From assembly GCA_003448835.1 (NCBI GenBank), contig DLXM01000296.1, positions 1 through 7,053 on the forward strand: a stretch of 7,053 bases of DNA, written 5' to 3'. The stretch comes from Bacteroidota bacterium (GTDB taxonomy: Bacteria; Bacteroidota; Rhodothermia; Balneolales; HLUCCA01). The first letter of the stretch is position 1. Each line of letters starts with the position of its first letter. A model generated the notes under the pieces. The model was not told the origin of the DNA and did not search any database. It saw nothing but the letters and a program-made list of their open reading frames with translations. Made by a program: the position numbers and the translations under genes. Of the stretch, positions 1 through 7,053 are shown piece by piece.

Positions 1-2767
1 GATCCGCCTGTCCATCCAAAAATCCGCCAATTGTTTCAACATAAACTGAATCTTCGCTGGCTACTCTTGGGAATGCAACAGCAAATGATTGAGGAACGGT
101 GGTAGATTTTAACTTGCGAAGATCCATATCGACTTGTACATCTATCTTAGTTAGGTTATAGTACAAGGTAATTTGAATTTTGGGAACGAGGCTTTCTTTC
201 CTTTCAATTATTAGATGTCTTGATACCGGGTACTCATCCTTTACACTAATGATACTACCTGGAAGGTTAAGATATTGAAACTCCTCATTGGTACCGCCTT
301 CTTGCATCATAATTCCAGCAAATGCTTGATCAAACTCAAGTATTTCCGTACCAGTGATTTTGTTAAAAACCGAAATTACATTACCCGAAGTAGCGTCCAC
401 TTTAATGCGAAACCACTCGTTTTCAATTTGATTTGACACTAATTCAAATTGAACAGGATTCTGATAATCACATTCGGGTGCAAGCTGGTATTTCTTCCAT
501 CCAAGAGCAGGTACATCTGAAGCAATAAAGTGAAGAACATGATCCACAATTACAGACGGAATGCAAGTTCCTGTTTCAGGATCAATCACTCCATAACGCT
601 CGTTCCAAACAGGCTTCAGTCCAAGATTTACAAGTCCCGTGACCGCATGTCCGTGCGGATTTAACACAATCGCATGTTCACCCTCAAGTGCTGCCTGGGG
701 ATAAGAATATCTAAATGAGGCCCTTTCCCAAGCTTCAAGTGATTCAGTGGTGGCAGCGGCAACATATCCTTCACGATAGTTGAATGCACGTTCATTTTCA
801 TCATCAGAACCGTACCCATATTCGAGACCACTTCCATGTCCGCTATAATGTAACTGCATAATGTATGCTCGATCTAATCCCTTTTTCAGAGTATTCATGC
901 CAGGGTATTGTATAGCTGAGACCACAGCCAGATTTTCTGCGGCATAAAGCCGATGCTGAGTCTGTCGATACCGTTGCATTCGATGCGGTTCCCCTTGATA
1001 ATATATATCCCAGTCGGAAATAGCATCCCCTCGCATTACGGGTAATTTCCCTTCGGTTAGCGGCAATAAGGTTTCTGCAAAGCTACTAATTGTAGCCGGG
1101 ACAAAACGTGGCCAGGCATACTCTTCGTTCCAACGTTTGTGCGCATCCCATTGTCTGCGGGCAATCCCGAGATTATCGCCAAAAGCCGAATTAAGTAAAA
1201 TATGATCAAATGCATATCCATCAGCTTGCAATTTCCCAATGCGTTGCCACATACGATGCGCTATGGCATGATTATCTCGCTCTAGTCCGTATGCCATAGC
1301 TTCATTATACGACTCAGTGCGATAATGCACTACCTGACTACCATTGTCACCCTCCCATAACATAACTTTTGGGATTGCTTTTTGGAGTTTGTAATCACCA
1401 TATACTTCGTTCAAACCGTTGGCAAGAAAACCGATCCCATTGTTGGCAAGCATTTGTGGTAAAAACCAGGTTTGACCGGGAACATCGTTGTAAATGGCTG
1501 CATTGTAAGAAATGCCAAACATCTGACTAAATTCATGGGCTTTGTCAAGTGAGCGAATCATCTCTTCTTCGCTGACCATTCCCGTAAATGGGTTTGAATA
1601 GAATGGGGAAACGGACACACGACCTTCAATTATTAAATCAATTAATTTTTCAAACTGTTCCGGAGTCCTGCCATTGTAATAGGCATCCAGCATCCAAACA
1701 GTTTCAATAGTCCATTTGAAATCGGGGTCTTCAGCACAAAGTGCCACCACATCATCCAAAATAGACATATGTATTTCCCTTACAACGGGCTGAGTATGAG
1801 TATAACCTATATCAGTATGACTTAATAACGCCAGATGGAGGTTATATTTAGGTGTAGGATGTATTTCGACTAATTGACTCGTCTCCCCTTCTTCTATCTT
1901 TATATTTACATTCAGATTGGTAGGTTCATGAATTTCCGGATACCATATCTCATGACGTGAACGTCCGAATGGGAGATTTTCTATATCAAGAACGACATTA
2001 TCTCCGGGTGAACCCAAAGTAAAGTGTGCTTTTTCGTCTTTCGCTGTCGTTTCTACTAATAAATCATGTCGTTGCATTAGTTTCTCATCTACCATTTTAT
2101 AGAAAAAAGTAGACCTGATTTCGATATTGTCGCTGGTTGTCAGTGCATTGGGTATTTCAACCTCAAGCGTTTGACCAGGGGATTCAATTCGTGCAAAGAA
2201 CCCCCAGTCGTAGCGTAATTCGTCAAATATTACAATGGCATAATTCTGTTGCGATTGTGTCGTTCTTATAATAATCCGGTTCTCACCTTTATTTAGATTT
2301 ACATCAACATAATGTGCATCAGGTCTTGCATTTTCGTCGTTAGTTGATAAGAAAAGAACTTCATCATTTACAATGACTTTTATTCTTGAATTGCCTCCAA
2401 AATACAATCGGGCATCCCCTCCTATATCACTAAAAATCACAGCCGTTGCGTATGATGCCCTTGCAGCCCAGATCTTCTCGGGTTCCTCTAAGTCGATTTC
2501 CCACCCTACAATATCATTGAAATCCAGAAACCCATCTGGATTAATTTGCTGCGGAAACCATCCCAACTCCCGAGATGGAATCAAATTCGTTTCACCAACA
2601 GGATCAAAATCATCTGGTGTACCAAACCCAACATGAGGCTGCTCGAAAGGACCCGATACTACCCAAACTGGAATAGATCCATTTTCAGTTAAATGAAATC
2701 GTTGAGCATGCATTTCAGATCCTGCATATAAGAGAAATACTAGTAGTATGATTTTATTTTTTATCAT
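1..2767 (-). CDS. GH38-type alpha-mannosidase-like glycoside hydrolase, exported, 3' end beyond window
   Basis: Likely a zinc-dependent exo-glycosidase of the GH38 (alpha-mannosidase) superfamily. The frame is open for 922 codons from ATG at 2767 and is cut by the left edge (base 1 is the first base of the next codon), so the C-terminus is unknown. Residues 1-21 look like a signal peptide (Lys-rich start, hydrophobic core, MHA|Q cleavage). Residues ~30-200 are beta-rich, starting with a VWVVSGPF segment, and resemble a jelly-roll sugar-binding module. The GH38 catalytic region starts at ~308 with SHTDIGYTHTQ (H317, D319: expected zinc ligands). NDVPGQTW carries D428, the expected nucleophile and zinc ligand. 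FGDN (D531) is a candidate acid/base region, and HYSGHGSG (H644) is the likely fourth ligand. From ~685 a beta-sandwich like the GH38 C-terminal domain follows, with SNQIENEWF and TSGNVISVFNKITG at ~778-806. The motifs diverge from classical mannosidases, so substrate is uncertain; family assignment is fairly sure. Last gene of the visible operon, 11 bases after the PorV-like gene. Confidence 0.88.
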   Translation of the reverse strand, partial: MIKNKIILLVFLLYAGSEMHAQRFHLTENGSIPVWVVSGPFEQPHVGFGTPDDFDPVGETNLIPSRELGWFPQQINPDGFLDFNDIVGWEIDLEEPEKIWAARASYATAVIFSDIGGDARLYFGGNSRIKVIVNDEVLFLSTNDENARPDAHYVDVNLNKGENRIIIRTTQSQQNYAIVIFDELRYDWGFFARIESPGQTLEVEIPNALTTSDNIEIRSTFFYKMVDEKLMQRHDLLVETTAKDEKAHFTLGSPGDNVVLDIENLPFGRSRHEIWYPEIHEPTNLNVNIKIEEGETSQLVEIHPTPKYNLHLALLSHTDIGYTHTQPVVREIHMSILDDVVALCAEDPDFKWTIETVWMLDAYYNGRTPEQFEKLIDLIIEGRVSVSPFYSNPFTGMVSEEEMIRSLDKAHEFSQMFGISYNAAIYNDVPGQTWFLPQMLANNGIGFLANGLNEVYGDYKLQKAIPKVMLWEGDNGSQVVHYRTESYNEAMAYGLERDNHAIAHRMWQRIGKLQADGYAFDHILLNSAFGDNLGIARRQWDAHKRWNEEYAWPRFVPATISSFAETLLPLTEGKLPVMRGDAISDWDIYYQGEPHRMQRYRQTQHRLYAAENLAVVSAIQYPGMNTLKKGLDRAYIMQLHYSGHGSGLEYGYGSDDENERAFNYREGYVAAATTESLEAWERASFRYSYPQAALEGEHAIVLNPHGHAVTGLVNLGLKPVWNERYGVIDPETGTCIPSVIVDHVLHFIASDVPALGWKKYQLAPECDYQNPVQFELVSNQIENEWFRIKVDATSGNVISVFNKITGTEILEFDQAFAGIMMQEGGTNEEFQYLNLPGSIISVKDEYPVSRHLIIERKESLVPKIQITLYYNLTKIDVQVDMDLRKLKSTTVPQSFAVAFPRVASEDSVYVETIGGFLDGQAD

Positions 2768-2778
2768 TTAGCTAATAA
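2768..2778 (-). other. 11-base junction between PorV-like and GH38-like genes
   Basis: The gap reads TTATTAGCTAA on the coding strand, directly followed by the ATG of the GH38-like gene. There is no purine-rich Shine-Dalgarno sequence here or in the preceding codons, only AT-rich sequence, as is usual in Bacteroidetes-type organisms. There is no room for a separate terminator or promoter, so co-transcription with the upstream gene is expected. Confidence 0.7.
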
Positions 2779-3738
2779 TTATAACCCAAATTTTACACTG
2801 AAACGGTGCACCGATTCGAATACCGTTATCGTCGGAACGAAAGCATAATCTATACTCAATCTACCAAAATTACTTTGAGGTGTCATTATTCCAAATCCGA
2901 TTGAAAATGCGGATATATCAGAATTAAACCGATATCCTCCACGTACAGACACCGAATTGAACACCTTCAGCTCAAGTCCTGTGTTCACCCACTCCTTGTT
3001 ATCTGTAGGATGTACAATTTCAGCCGTCATTGTCAGACGATAATTTTCAGTTTGAATTAATTCATCAGCAGCACCCAATCGAAAAATCAGCGGAGTACGG
3101 AAGTTTTGGTTAACCACCTTCATATCAGGTCCAAAATGCTGCAGCGAAAAACCCAGCCTTAAATCACGAAATCCTGTATAATAGGCTGCCCCAATATCAG
3201 CCAATATATTTGTGATGCTGTAATCATCCAGGCTTTCTTTCACAAACTTCACATGTCCACCAATAACCAACTGTTCTGTAAATCTTCGCGCAACAGCAAA
3301 TCCAATAGCTAAATCACCGGCGTTGACCATTCTTCCTGTACCATCCGGTTCAAAAACTGTGGTTTCTTCAAAGGAGGGGATATTTAACGAAACCATAGAA
3401 ATCCCGTAAACCATCCTCCTATACGGAATTGCCACGGCTAAAGCATTATGAGATGATCCCGCCAGCCAACGGATATGACTCACAATAACCTGAGGTTTGT
3501 CTACATAAGCGAGTCCTGCCGGGTTAAAAAATATTGCATTAACATCGTTTGTTACGGAAACGCTGGCCTCACCCATGGATGCCTCCCTGGCACCTGGAGC
3601 AATTTTTAAAAATTGCAAGCCTGCCGAACCTGCCTTTGAAAAATCAAAACCATAGTCATATTGAGCCATGCTGTATTGTGGCAAAATCAACACGCAGGCA
3701 ATTGCCAAAATAATGATATGTGTTGTGGTTGATTTCAT
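2779..3738 (-). CDS. PorV/PorQ-like outer-membrane beta-barrel protein (UPF0164 type)
   Basis: A 319-residue predicted outer-membrane barrel of the PorV/PorQ (UPF0164, FadL-like) group. PorV proper is the T9SS shuttle that binds the C-terminal signal of cargo and delivers it to the surface attachment complex. Residues 1-25 form a signal peptide (SMA|Q cleavage). The mature start holds the family hallmark: AGSAGLQFLKIAPGAREASMG at ~36-56 (inclusive of a short flank), then VTNDVNAIFFNPAGLAYV at ~62-80. The rest is alternating amphipathic strands (AIPYRRMVYGISM, LAIGFAVARRF, LVIGGHVKFVKE, LRLGFSLQHFGPDM, VSVRGGYRF, FSIGFGIM), ending in FSVKFGL, a barrel-like terminal strand though the last residue is Leu rather than Phe. 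Its ATG overlaps the stop of the upstream T9SS cargo gene, which points to coupled translation and a shared job. Whether it is a true PorV (general T9SS part) or a locus-specific paralogue cannot be told; the context favours a paralogue. Confidence 0.85.
   Translation of the reverse strand: MKSTTTHIIILAIACVLILPQYSMAQYDYGFDFSKAGSAGLQFLKIAPGAREASMGEASVSVTNDVNAIFFNPAGLAYVDKPQVIVSHIRWLAGSSHNALAVAIPYRRMVYGISMVSLNIPSFEETTVFEPDGTGRMVNAGDLAIGFAVARRFTEQLVIGGHVKFVKESLDDYSITNILADIGAAYYTGFRDLRLGFSLQHFGPDMKVVNQNFRTPLIFRLGAADELIQTENYRLTMTAEIVHPTDNKEWVNTGLELKVFNSVSVRGGYRFNSDISAFSIGFGIMTPQSNFGRLSIDYAFVPTITVFESVHRFSVKFGL
3735..3738 (-). promoter_or_regulatory. ATGA stop-start overlap (translational coupling)
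   Basis: The coding-strand tetranucleotide ATGA contains both the ATG of the PorV-like gene (3738-3736) and the TGA of the T9SS cargo gene (3737-3735). No Shine-Dalgarno sequence precedes it (the upstream bases encode the cargo's final Leu-Ile-Val-Lys), so re-initiation by ribosomes finishing the cargo gene is the likely route. That would tie the amount of PorV-like protein to that of its neighbour. Confidence 0.8.
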
Positions 3739-5552
3739 TTCACAATAAGTAAAGTTCCGGTTGCCGTACCAACATCAGAGCTCACTGTCCAGAAGTATAT
3801 ACCTGGTGCTGTTCGCTGACGTGCGTCAGATAGTTGATTCCAAACCTCTTCTCCTGAATTAGGATTATCACGACTGATTTCCTTGACCAACTCTCCACTG
3901 CTTGTGTAGACTCTGATTGTACATTTAGCCGGGAGGTTGGTAAATACAATATCGTTAGCCTGATTCGGATTTGGAAATCCCGATGATAACTTGAAAGGAT
4001 TCGGGAAAACGCGTACTGTATTGGTGTTATCGACAGGCTCGCGTGCAGCTCGAATCCCTTCTTCATTCCTGTTTGTCATCCAGCTTTCGACATTTCTTGT
4101 ATCGATGGATGTAACTGCATAATAGTATTCTCCGCCAAGGCTAATCGTTGCGTCGTTATATAGCCATCTGTTGTTCGCAGCATCATAATACCGACTGAAA
4201 TCAATGGGACGAGACGGACGAATGGTTGCCAGTATTTCATATGGACCGATAAACGAACGACTACTTCTGTAAATCCTGTAGTCGCGAAGTGTTGCTGAAG
4301 GAGCTAATGGATTTGTCCAAATATCCTCAATCGGATCCCAGTAAATCGAAACAGATTGTTCTGCAGGATTTGGGATTACCGTAATTTCCGGAGATGGTGG
4401 TGGGACAGATGTTACTTCAAAGTTGTTGTCCACCAACGTTCTGGCACGATTCATTGTGCTCCTGAGAGAATCTAGTCCTGCTGGAAGCTGAGCTTGTGCC
4501 GATAATCCCAGCAGTGCCCTTTGTTGAGTGATGCCGTTCACTGCTTCACCCACAACTATGCGAACCGTCTCGCCCGGGGCAATAGTGTAGGGACCAACCG
4601 ACATGAGCATAAATGGAGCCAGACGTTCATTGTCCGGTGCCTGGAGACTGGTATCAGTGCCGTTGAGGATATTGTAAAGTGCCGTTACCGATGAGCTGGT
4701 CTGAGTAAAGAATCGTTCATTATTTAAAAACTGTGCATAAAATGCTGTAACTGGTTGAGGACTTCCGCCAGAAACAGGGTCGTGATGTAATATGGCGTAT
4801 CCAGCATACCCGGTAGTACGTAATTCACCTTCTGATTCAAGATAATTTCCCACATCACTTGGTAAATCAAAACTCGGGGTGTCGTCCCATGTGTACATCA
4901 TTCTAATATCAGGGTCAAATCGTACAAAATCGTCGACCCGATTAAAGTCATCTCCCCATCCATTGTGAACCACAAAATCCTGGTAACTAGGTCTAAGCAA
5001 ATTCGGGAATCCGATAAACACATCAGAAATGGACTGACCTCCTTCATTTTTAATCAAGTATTCGAAAAATATAGTATTTGTGTAGGTACGATAGCTCCAA
5101 ACCCGACTTTTTCGTATTACCCGTAAGTTTTCGTTTGTTGTGAACTCGGCCGTTATGGTTTCTTCGGCTTCATTCGGACGAAAACCGGGTTCTTCCACGT
5201 AATTTGTTTCTTTTCGGAGGGGTTGGACATTAACTACATTTACGGTTTGAAACGGACCGTTTTCGACGAAAAATATTGTGCCATCATTTCGTCGCCCGCC
5301 AATCCATAAACCTGCCGATACCCGATAATGGCGCTGATCGTCTTTATTCATGACCGTTGGTCCCCCGGGCCAATCCAGACTTGGGTAGTTCTCGAATCGA
5401 TTGTTCGGGTCAGGTGCTCCCAAACGACCGTCATCACGCACTGTTTCCCACAAATTGCCACGATTGTGAATTTCAAACGCAGCAGTTCTCGATTGAGCAG
5501 TAACCAAAATCGGCATGACTGTGAAAAGTGCAAATAGGAGATATTTTTTCAT
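3735..5552 (-). CDS. Secreted protein with FN3-like domain and T9SS type A sorting domain
   Basis: A protein of about 605 residues predicted to be exported by Sec and then carried across the outer membrane by the type IX system. I chose ATG at 5552 because it gives a clean signal peptide (MKKYLLFALF..., VTA|Q cleavage after residue 19) and starts 4 bases after the TonB receptor stop. An in-frame ATG at 5567 would add the acidic stretch MDSDS and overlap the receptor gene by 11 bases. Residues ~20-385 are an unrecognised large domain, rich in aromatic and Gly/Asn residues, with HYRVSAGLWIGG (~75-86) and MSVGPYTIAPGETVRIVVGE (~317-336), a pattern I associate with FCB surface proteins. Residues ~388-485 look like a fibronectin type III fold (SIYWDPIED, LRDYRIYRSS, YYYAVTSIDT). 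Residues ~512-605 are the sorting domain: VFPNPF, then CTIRVYTSSGELVKEI, then APGIYFWTV and final GTLLIVK. It occupies the place of SusD beside a TonB receptor but shows no SusD lipobox. Its ligand or activity is unknown. Confidence 0.85.
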   Translation of the reverse strand: MKKYLLFALFTVMPILVTAQSRTAAFEIHNRGNLWETVRDDGRLGAPDPNNRFENYPSLDWPGGPTVMNKDDQRHYRVSAGLWIGGRRNDGTIFFVENGPFQTVNVVNVQPLRKETNYVEEPGFRPNEAEETITAEFTTNENLRVIRKSRVWSYRTYTNTIFFEYLIKNEGGQSISDVFIGFPNLLRPSYQDFVVHNGWGDDFNRVDDFVRFDPDIRMMYTWDDTPSFDLPSDVGNYLESEGELRTTGYAGYAILHHDPVSGGSPQPVTAFYAQFLNNERFFTQTSSSVTALYNILNGTDTSLQAPDNERLAPFMLMSVGPYTIAPGETVRIVVGEAVNGITQQRALLGLSAQAQLPAGLDSLRSTMNRARTLVDNNFEVTSVPPPSPEITVIPNPAEQSVSIYWDPIEDIWTNPLAPSATLRDYRIYRSSRSFIGPYEILATIRPSRPIDFSRYYDAANNRWLYNDATISLGGEYYYAVTSIDTRNVESWMTNRNEEGIRAAREPVDNTNTVRVFPNPFKLSSGFPNPNQANDIVFTNLPAKCTIRVYTSSGELVKEISRDNPNSGEEVWNQLSDARQRTAPGIYFWTVSSDVGTATGTLLIVK

Positions 5553-5567
5553 AGAATCAGAATCCAT
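5553..5567 (-). other. Alternative upstream start of the T9SS cargo gene
   Basis: ATG at 5567 is in frame with the ATG at 5552 and would add five residues (MDSDS). The extension places two Asp residues before the Lys-Lys of the signal peptide, which is unfavourable for the usually positive n-region, so it is treated as the less likely start. Neither start has a Shine-Dalgarno sequence, so the ribosome site does not decide. Confidence 0.5.
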
Positions 5568-7053
5568 ATTTCACCCCAAAATAAAACCTTCGCGGTTCAA
5601 AATAGTTTTGCCAGCCCATGTCGTATCCACCGGCATCTACATCCGTAATAATTCCATCCTCCACAAAGCGACGGGTTGCATCGGCATCAAATAAAAAATC
5701 ACCGTATGAGCGTAGATTCCTGGTATTAATGACGTTTGTTACGAGTATGTAAGCCGAAAGAATGTGACTTCTACCAAACGTAAATCCTTTTTCTAACCTT
5801 AAATCCACATTTTGTGATGATGGGAATCTAAAATTGTTAAATGTATCCGGCGGATCGTTTGGTCGGAGGTAGGTAAAAACCTGTCCACTCACGAAGCGGT
5901 ACATCAAGCTGGCATTCATTCCATTACTGAAATAGGATAAATTGGCTCTCAATATATGAGGTCGACTAAAACTTCGTTCCACGGGTATGCGTTTATTAAC
6001 ATCAGTGTCCCATTCGTAGGAAGTAGATCCGTCATCGTTAATTGTTACGATTCTTGGACTCGCCCGCCCCATAGTAGATCGGCTAAAACTATAATTGGCA
6101 TCGAAGTTCCATTTACGGCTGAAAAGTGTCCTTAGGTTCACCTCAAATCCCCGTGAATCTCCGTAATCACCCGAGAAGAACGAAGCATAACTTTGATTTG
6201 GATTAATTCGGTCAAAAAATGGGTCATAACCTCGAACTGCTCTATCAAAAAGGCCCACTCGTTCTTCGGTTTGGTCAAAAACATCTTTGTAAAACGCCGT
6301 TACATCCACAACAATGAAATCCCTGAAATTATGCTTAACACCAACTTCAAACTGTGTTGTTTTCATTGGTTTAAGTGGTTCTCGGGTGTAAGAAACCACC
6401 CGTTCGGGATCACCATCATTAGATCGTATATGATTCGGAGCACGTCCTTCGGCATCGGCAAGATCCAGTTCCTGTCCAATCAGACGGACCAGATACTCCG
6501 GTCGAAAATATACAAATTCGAACATCTGATCGAGAGCAGGCATCTGATAAAAATGTCCGTAATTGAAATGAAGCAGGGTATTGACCGACATCGGGAATGA
6601 TACGCCAAACCTCGGACTAATCATGTGGTAGTCGCGATGTCGTTGCTGAGGCTGGTTTATGGCGTTATCGAAGCTATATTTAACATTGCCGTTTGAGTCG
6701 ATTTGAGTATTCTGAGGATCTATTCCCGCATTATAGTTCGGGTTGATGCCCAAATTGAAATAGTTTGTAGGTACAAACCAGTCCCGATTCGGGTTAAAGT
6801 AGTCATACCTTAGCCCAAAATTCAAAATCATGCTGTCGAACTCCATTTTATCCTGCAGATAAACTGCAAATTGAATAGGATTAAAAGTATCGTGTAACCC
6901 ACGGTTTAACCAGAGACGCTCATCCATCGAATAAGATGTAAGCCTATAGTTGTACCTTTCAGCGTAAGTGTTATATCTGAATTCAATACCGGTCTGAATC
7001 AGATTGTTTCGGTCTGCCTGCCAGTTAAGGCCAAAATTAAGTGATAAATCCAC
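5557..7053 (-). CDS. TonB-dependent outer-membrane receptor, C-terminal barrel portion (5' end beyond window)
   Basis: The last 498 residues of a TonB-dependent receptor, which imports large or scarce substrates across the outer membrane using TonB/ExbBD energy. The visible part is only barrel: strands and loops such as FAVYLQDKMEFDSMILNFGLRYDYFNP (visible residues ~62-88, quoted here in two overlapping halves FAVYLQDKMEF and ILNFGLRYDYF), ISPRFGVSFPMS (~145-156), LLHFNYGHFYQMP (~160-172), TTQFEVGVKHNF (~232-243), GFEVNLRTLF (~302-311), NVDLRLEKGF (~415-424) and LVTNVINTRN (~437-446). The final FYFGVKYGF ends in Phe, the usual signal for barrel insertion. The frame is open through the right edge; the signal peptide, any carboxypeptidase-regulatory-like domain and the plug lie outside. 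The GTG at the edge is an internal codon, not a start. The barrel looks closer to Oar-like/CarboxypepD_reg receptors than to SusC, but without the plug this is tentative. First visible gene of the operon; its substrate is not readable here. Confidence 0.9.
   Translation of the reverse strand: MDLSLNFGLNWQADRNNLIQTGIEFRYNTYAERYNYRLTSYSMDERLWLNRGLHDTFNPIQFAVYLQDKMEFDSMILNFGLRYDYFNPNRDWFVPTNYFNLGINPNYNAGIDPQNTQIDSNGNVKYSFDNAINQPQQRHRDYHMISPRFGVSFPMSVNTLLHFNYGHFYQMPALDQMFEFVYFRPEYLVRLIGQELDLADAEGRAPNHIRSNDGDPERVVSYTREPLKPMKTTQFEVGVKHNFRDFIVVDVTAFYKDVFDQTEERVGLFDRAVRGYDPFFDRINPNQSYASFFSGDYGDSRGFEVNLRTLFSRKWNFDANYSFSRSTMGRASPRIVTINDDGSTSYEWDTDVNKRIPVERSFSRPHILRANLSYFSNGMNASLMYRFVSGQVFTYLRPNDPPDTFNNFRFPSSQNVDLRLEKGFTFGRSHILSAYILVTNVINTRNLRSYGDFLFDADATRRFVEDGIITDVDAGGYDMGWQNYFEPRRFYFGVKYGF

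Noticed and set aside
1057..1239. Minus-strand open frame of 60 codons, and the idea that this region is a pseudogene
   Set aside because: Codon-by-codon translation from 2767 to the left edge shows one unbroken frame with GH38 motifs in order; the short frame is out of register with it.
2373..2636. Plus-strand open frame of 87 codons
   Set aside because: Antisense to the N-terminal module of the GH38-like gene, whose frame is continuous and clearly coding.
2768..2778. Intergenic promoter or terminator before the GH38-like gene
   Set aside because: Eleven bases are too few, and no stem-loop with a T-run or recognisable -33/-7 Bacteroidetes promoter was seen in the flanking coding sequence.
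3782..4066. Minus-strand open frame of 94 codons in another frame
   Set aside because: Overlaps the FN3-like and sorting domains of the T9SS cargo gene, which has clear family motifs in its own frame.
5328..5537. Short open frames on both strands near the start of the cargo gene
   Set aside because: They fall inside the signal peptide and N-terminal coding region of the cargo and show no independent coding sign.
3735..5552. SusD/RagB homologue
   Set aside because: No lipobox Cys after the signal peptide and no SusD-like helical repeat pattern; instead it has FN3-like and T9SS sorting domains.
6193..6600. Plus-strand open frame of 135 codons
   Set aside because: It lies wholly antisense to the TonB receptor barrel, has no family-like features, and its composition is what the complement of a barrel gene would give.
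7051..7053. GTG at the right edge as the start of the receptor gene
   Set aside because: A 498-residue receptor lacking signal peptide and plug would not function; the codon encodes an internal Val and the gene continues outside.

Overview
The window is a tightly packed stretch of four genes, all read on the minus strand, with no intergenic gap longer than 11 bases. In transcription order (right to left) they are: the C-terminal part of a TonB-dependent outer-membrane receptor (runs off the right edge), a secreted protein of about 605 residues ending in a type IX secretion (T9SS) sorting domain, a PorV/PorQ-like (UPF0164-type) outer-membrane beta-barrel protein, and a large exported glycoside hydrolase of the GH38 alpha-mannosidase type (runs off the left edge after 922 codons without a stop).

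The organism is most likely a member of the Bacteroidetes/FCB superphylum. The grounds are a TonB receptor of the FCB style, a T9SS C-terminal sorting domain, a PorV-like protein, moderately AT-rich DNA, gene starts without Shine-Dalgarno sequences, and three signal peptides in a row predicted to cleave between Ala and Gln. The non-SusCD arrangement and the PorV paralogue beside a T9SS cargo gene suggest a lineage outside classical gut Bacteroides, such as Balneolota/Rhodothermota, Ignavibacteriota or Calditrichota. I cannot decide among these from sequence alone.

Layout: about 7053-5557 TonB receptor barrel; 5552-3735 T9SS cargo protein (an in-frame upstream ATG at 5567 is possible); 3738-2779 PorV-like protein, overlapping the previous gene by 4 bases (ATGA); 2767-1 GH38-like enzyme, beginning 11 bases after the PorV-like stop. 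The close spacing implies one operon whose promoter lies beyond the right edge and whose terminator lies beyond the left edge. No promoter, terminator, RNA gene, mobile element, CRISPR array or notable DNA repeat was seen.

Working model (inference): this is a non-canonical glycan-use or glycan-scavenging locus. The GH38-like enzyme trims a mannose-type or related glycan, the TonB receptor imports product across the outer membrane, and the T9SS cargo protein, displayed on the surface with help from its own co-encoded PorV-like partner, sits where a SusD glycan-binding lipoprotein would sit in a classical polysaccharide utilisation locus. Substrate and function are untested.
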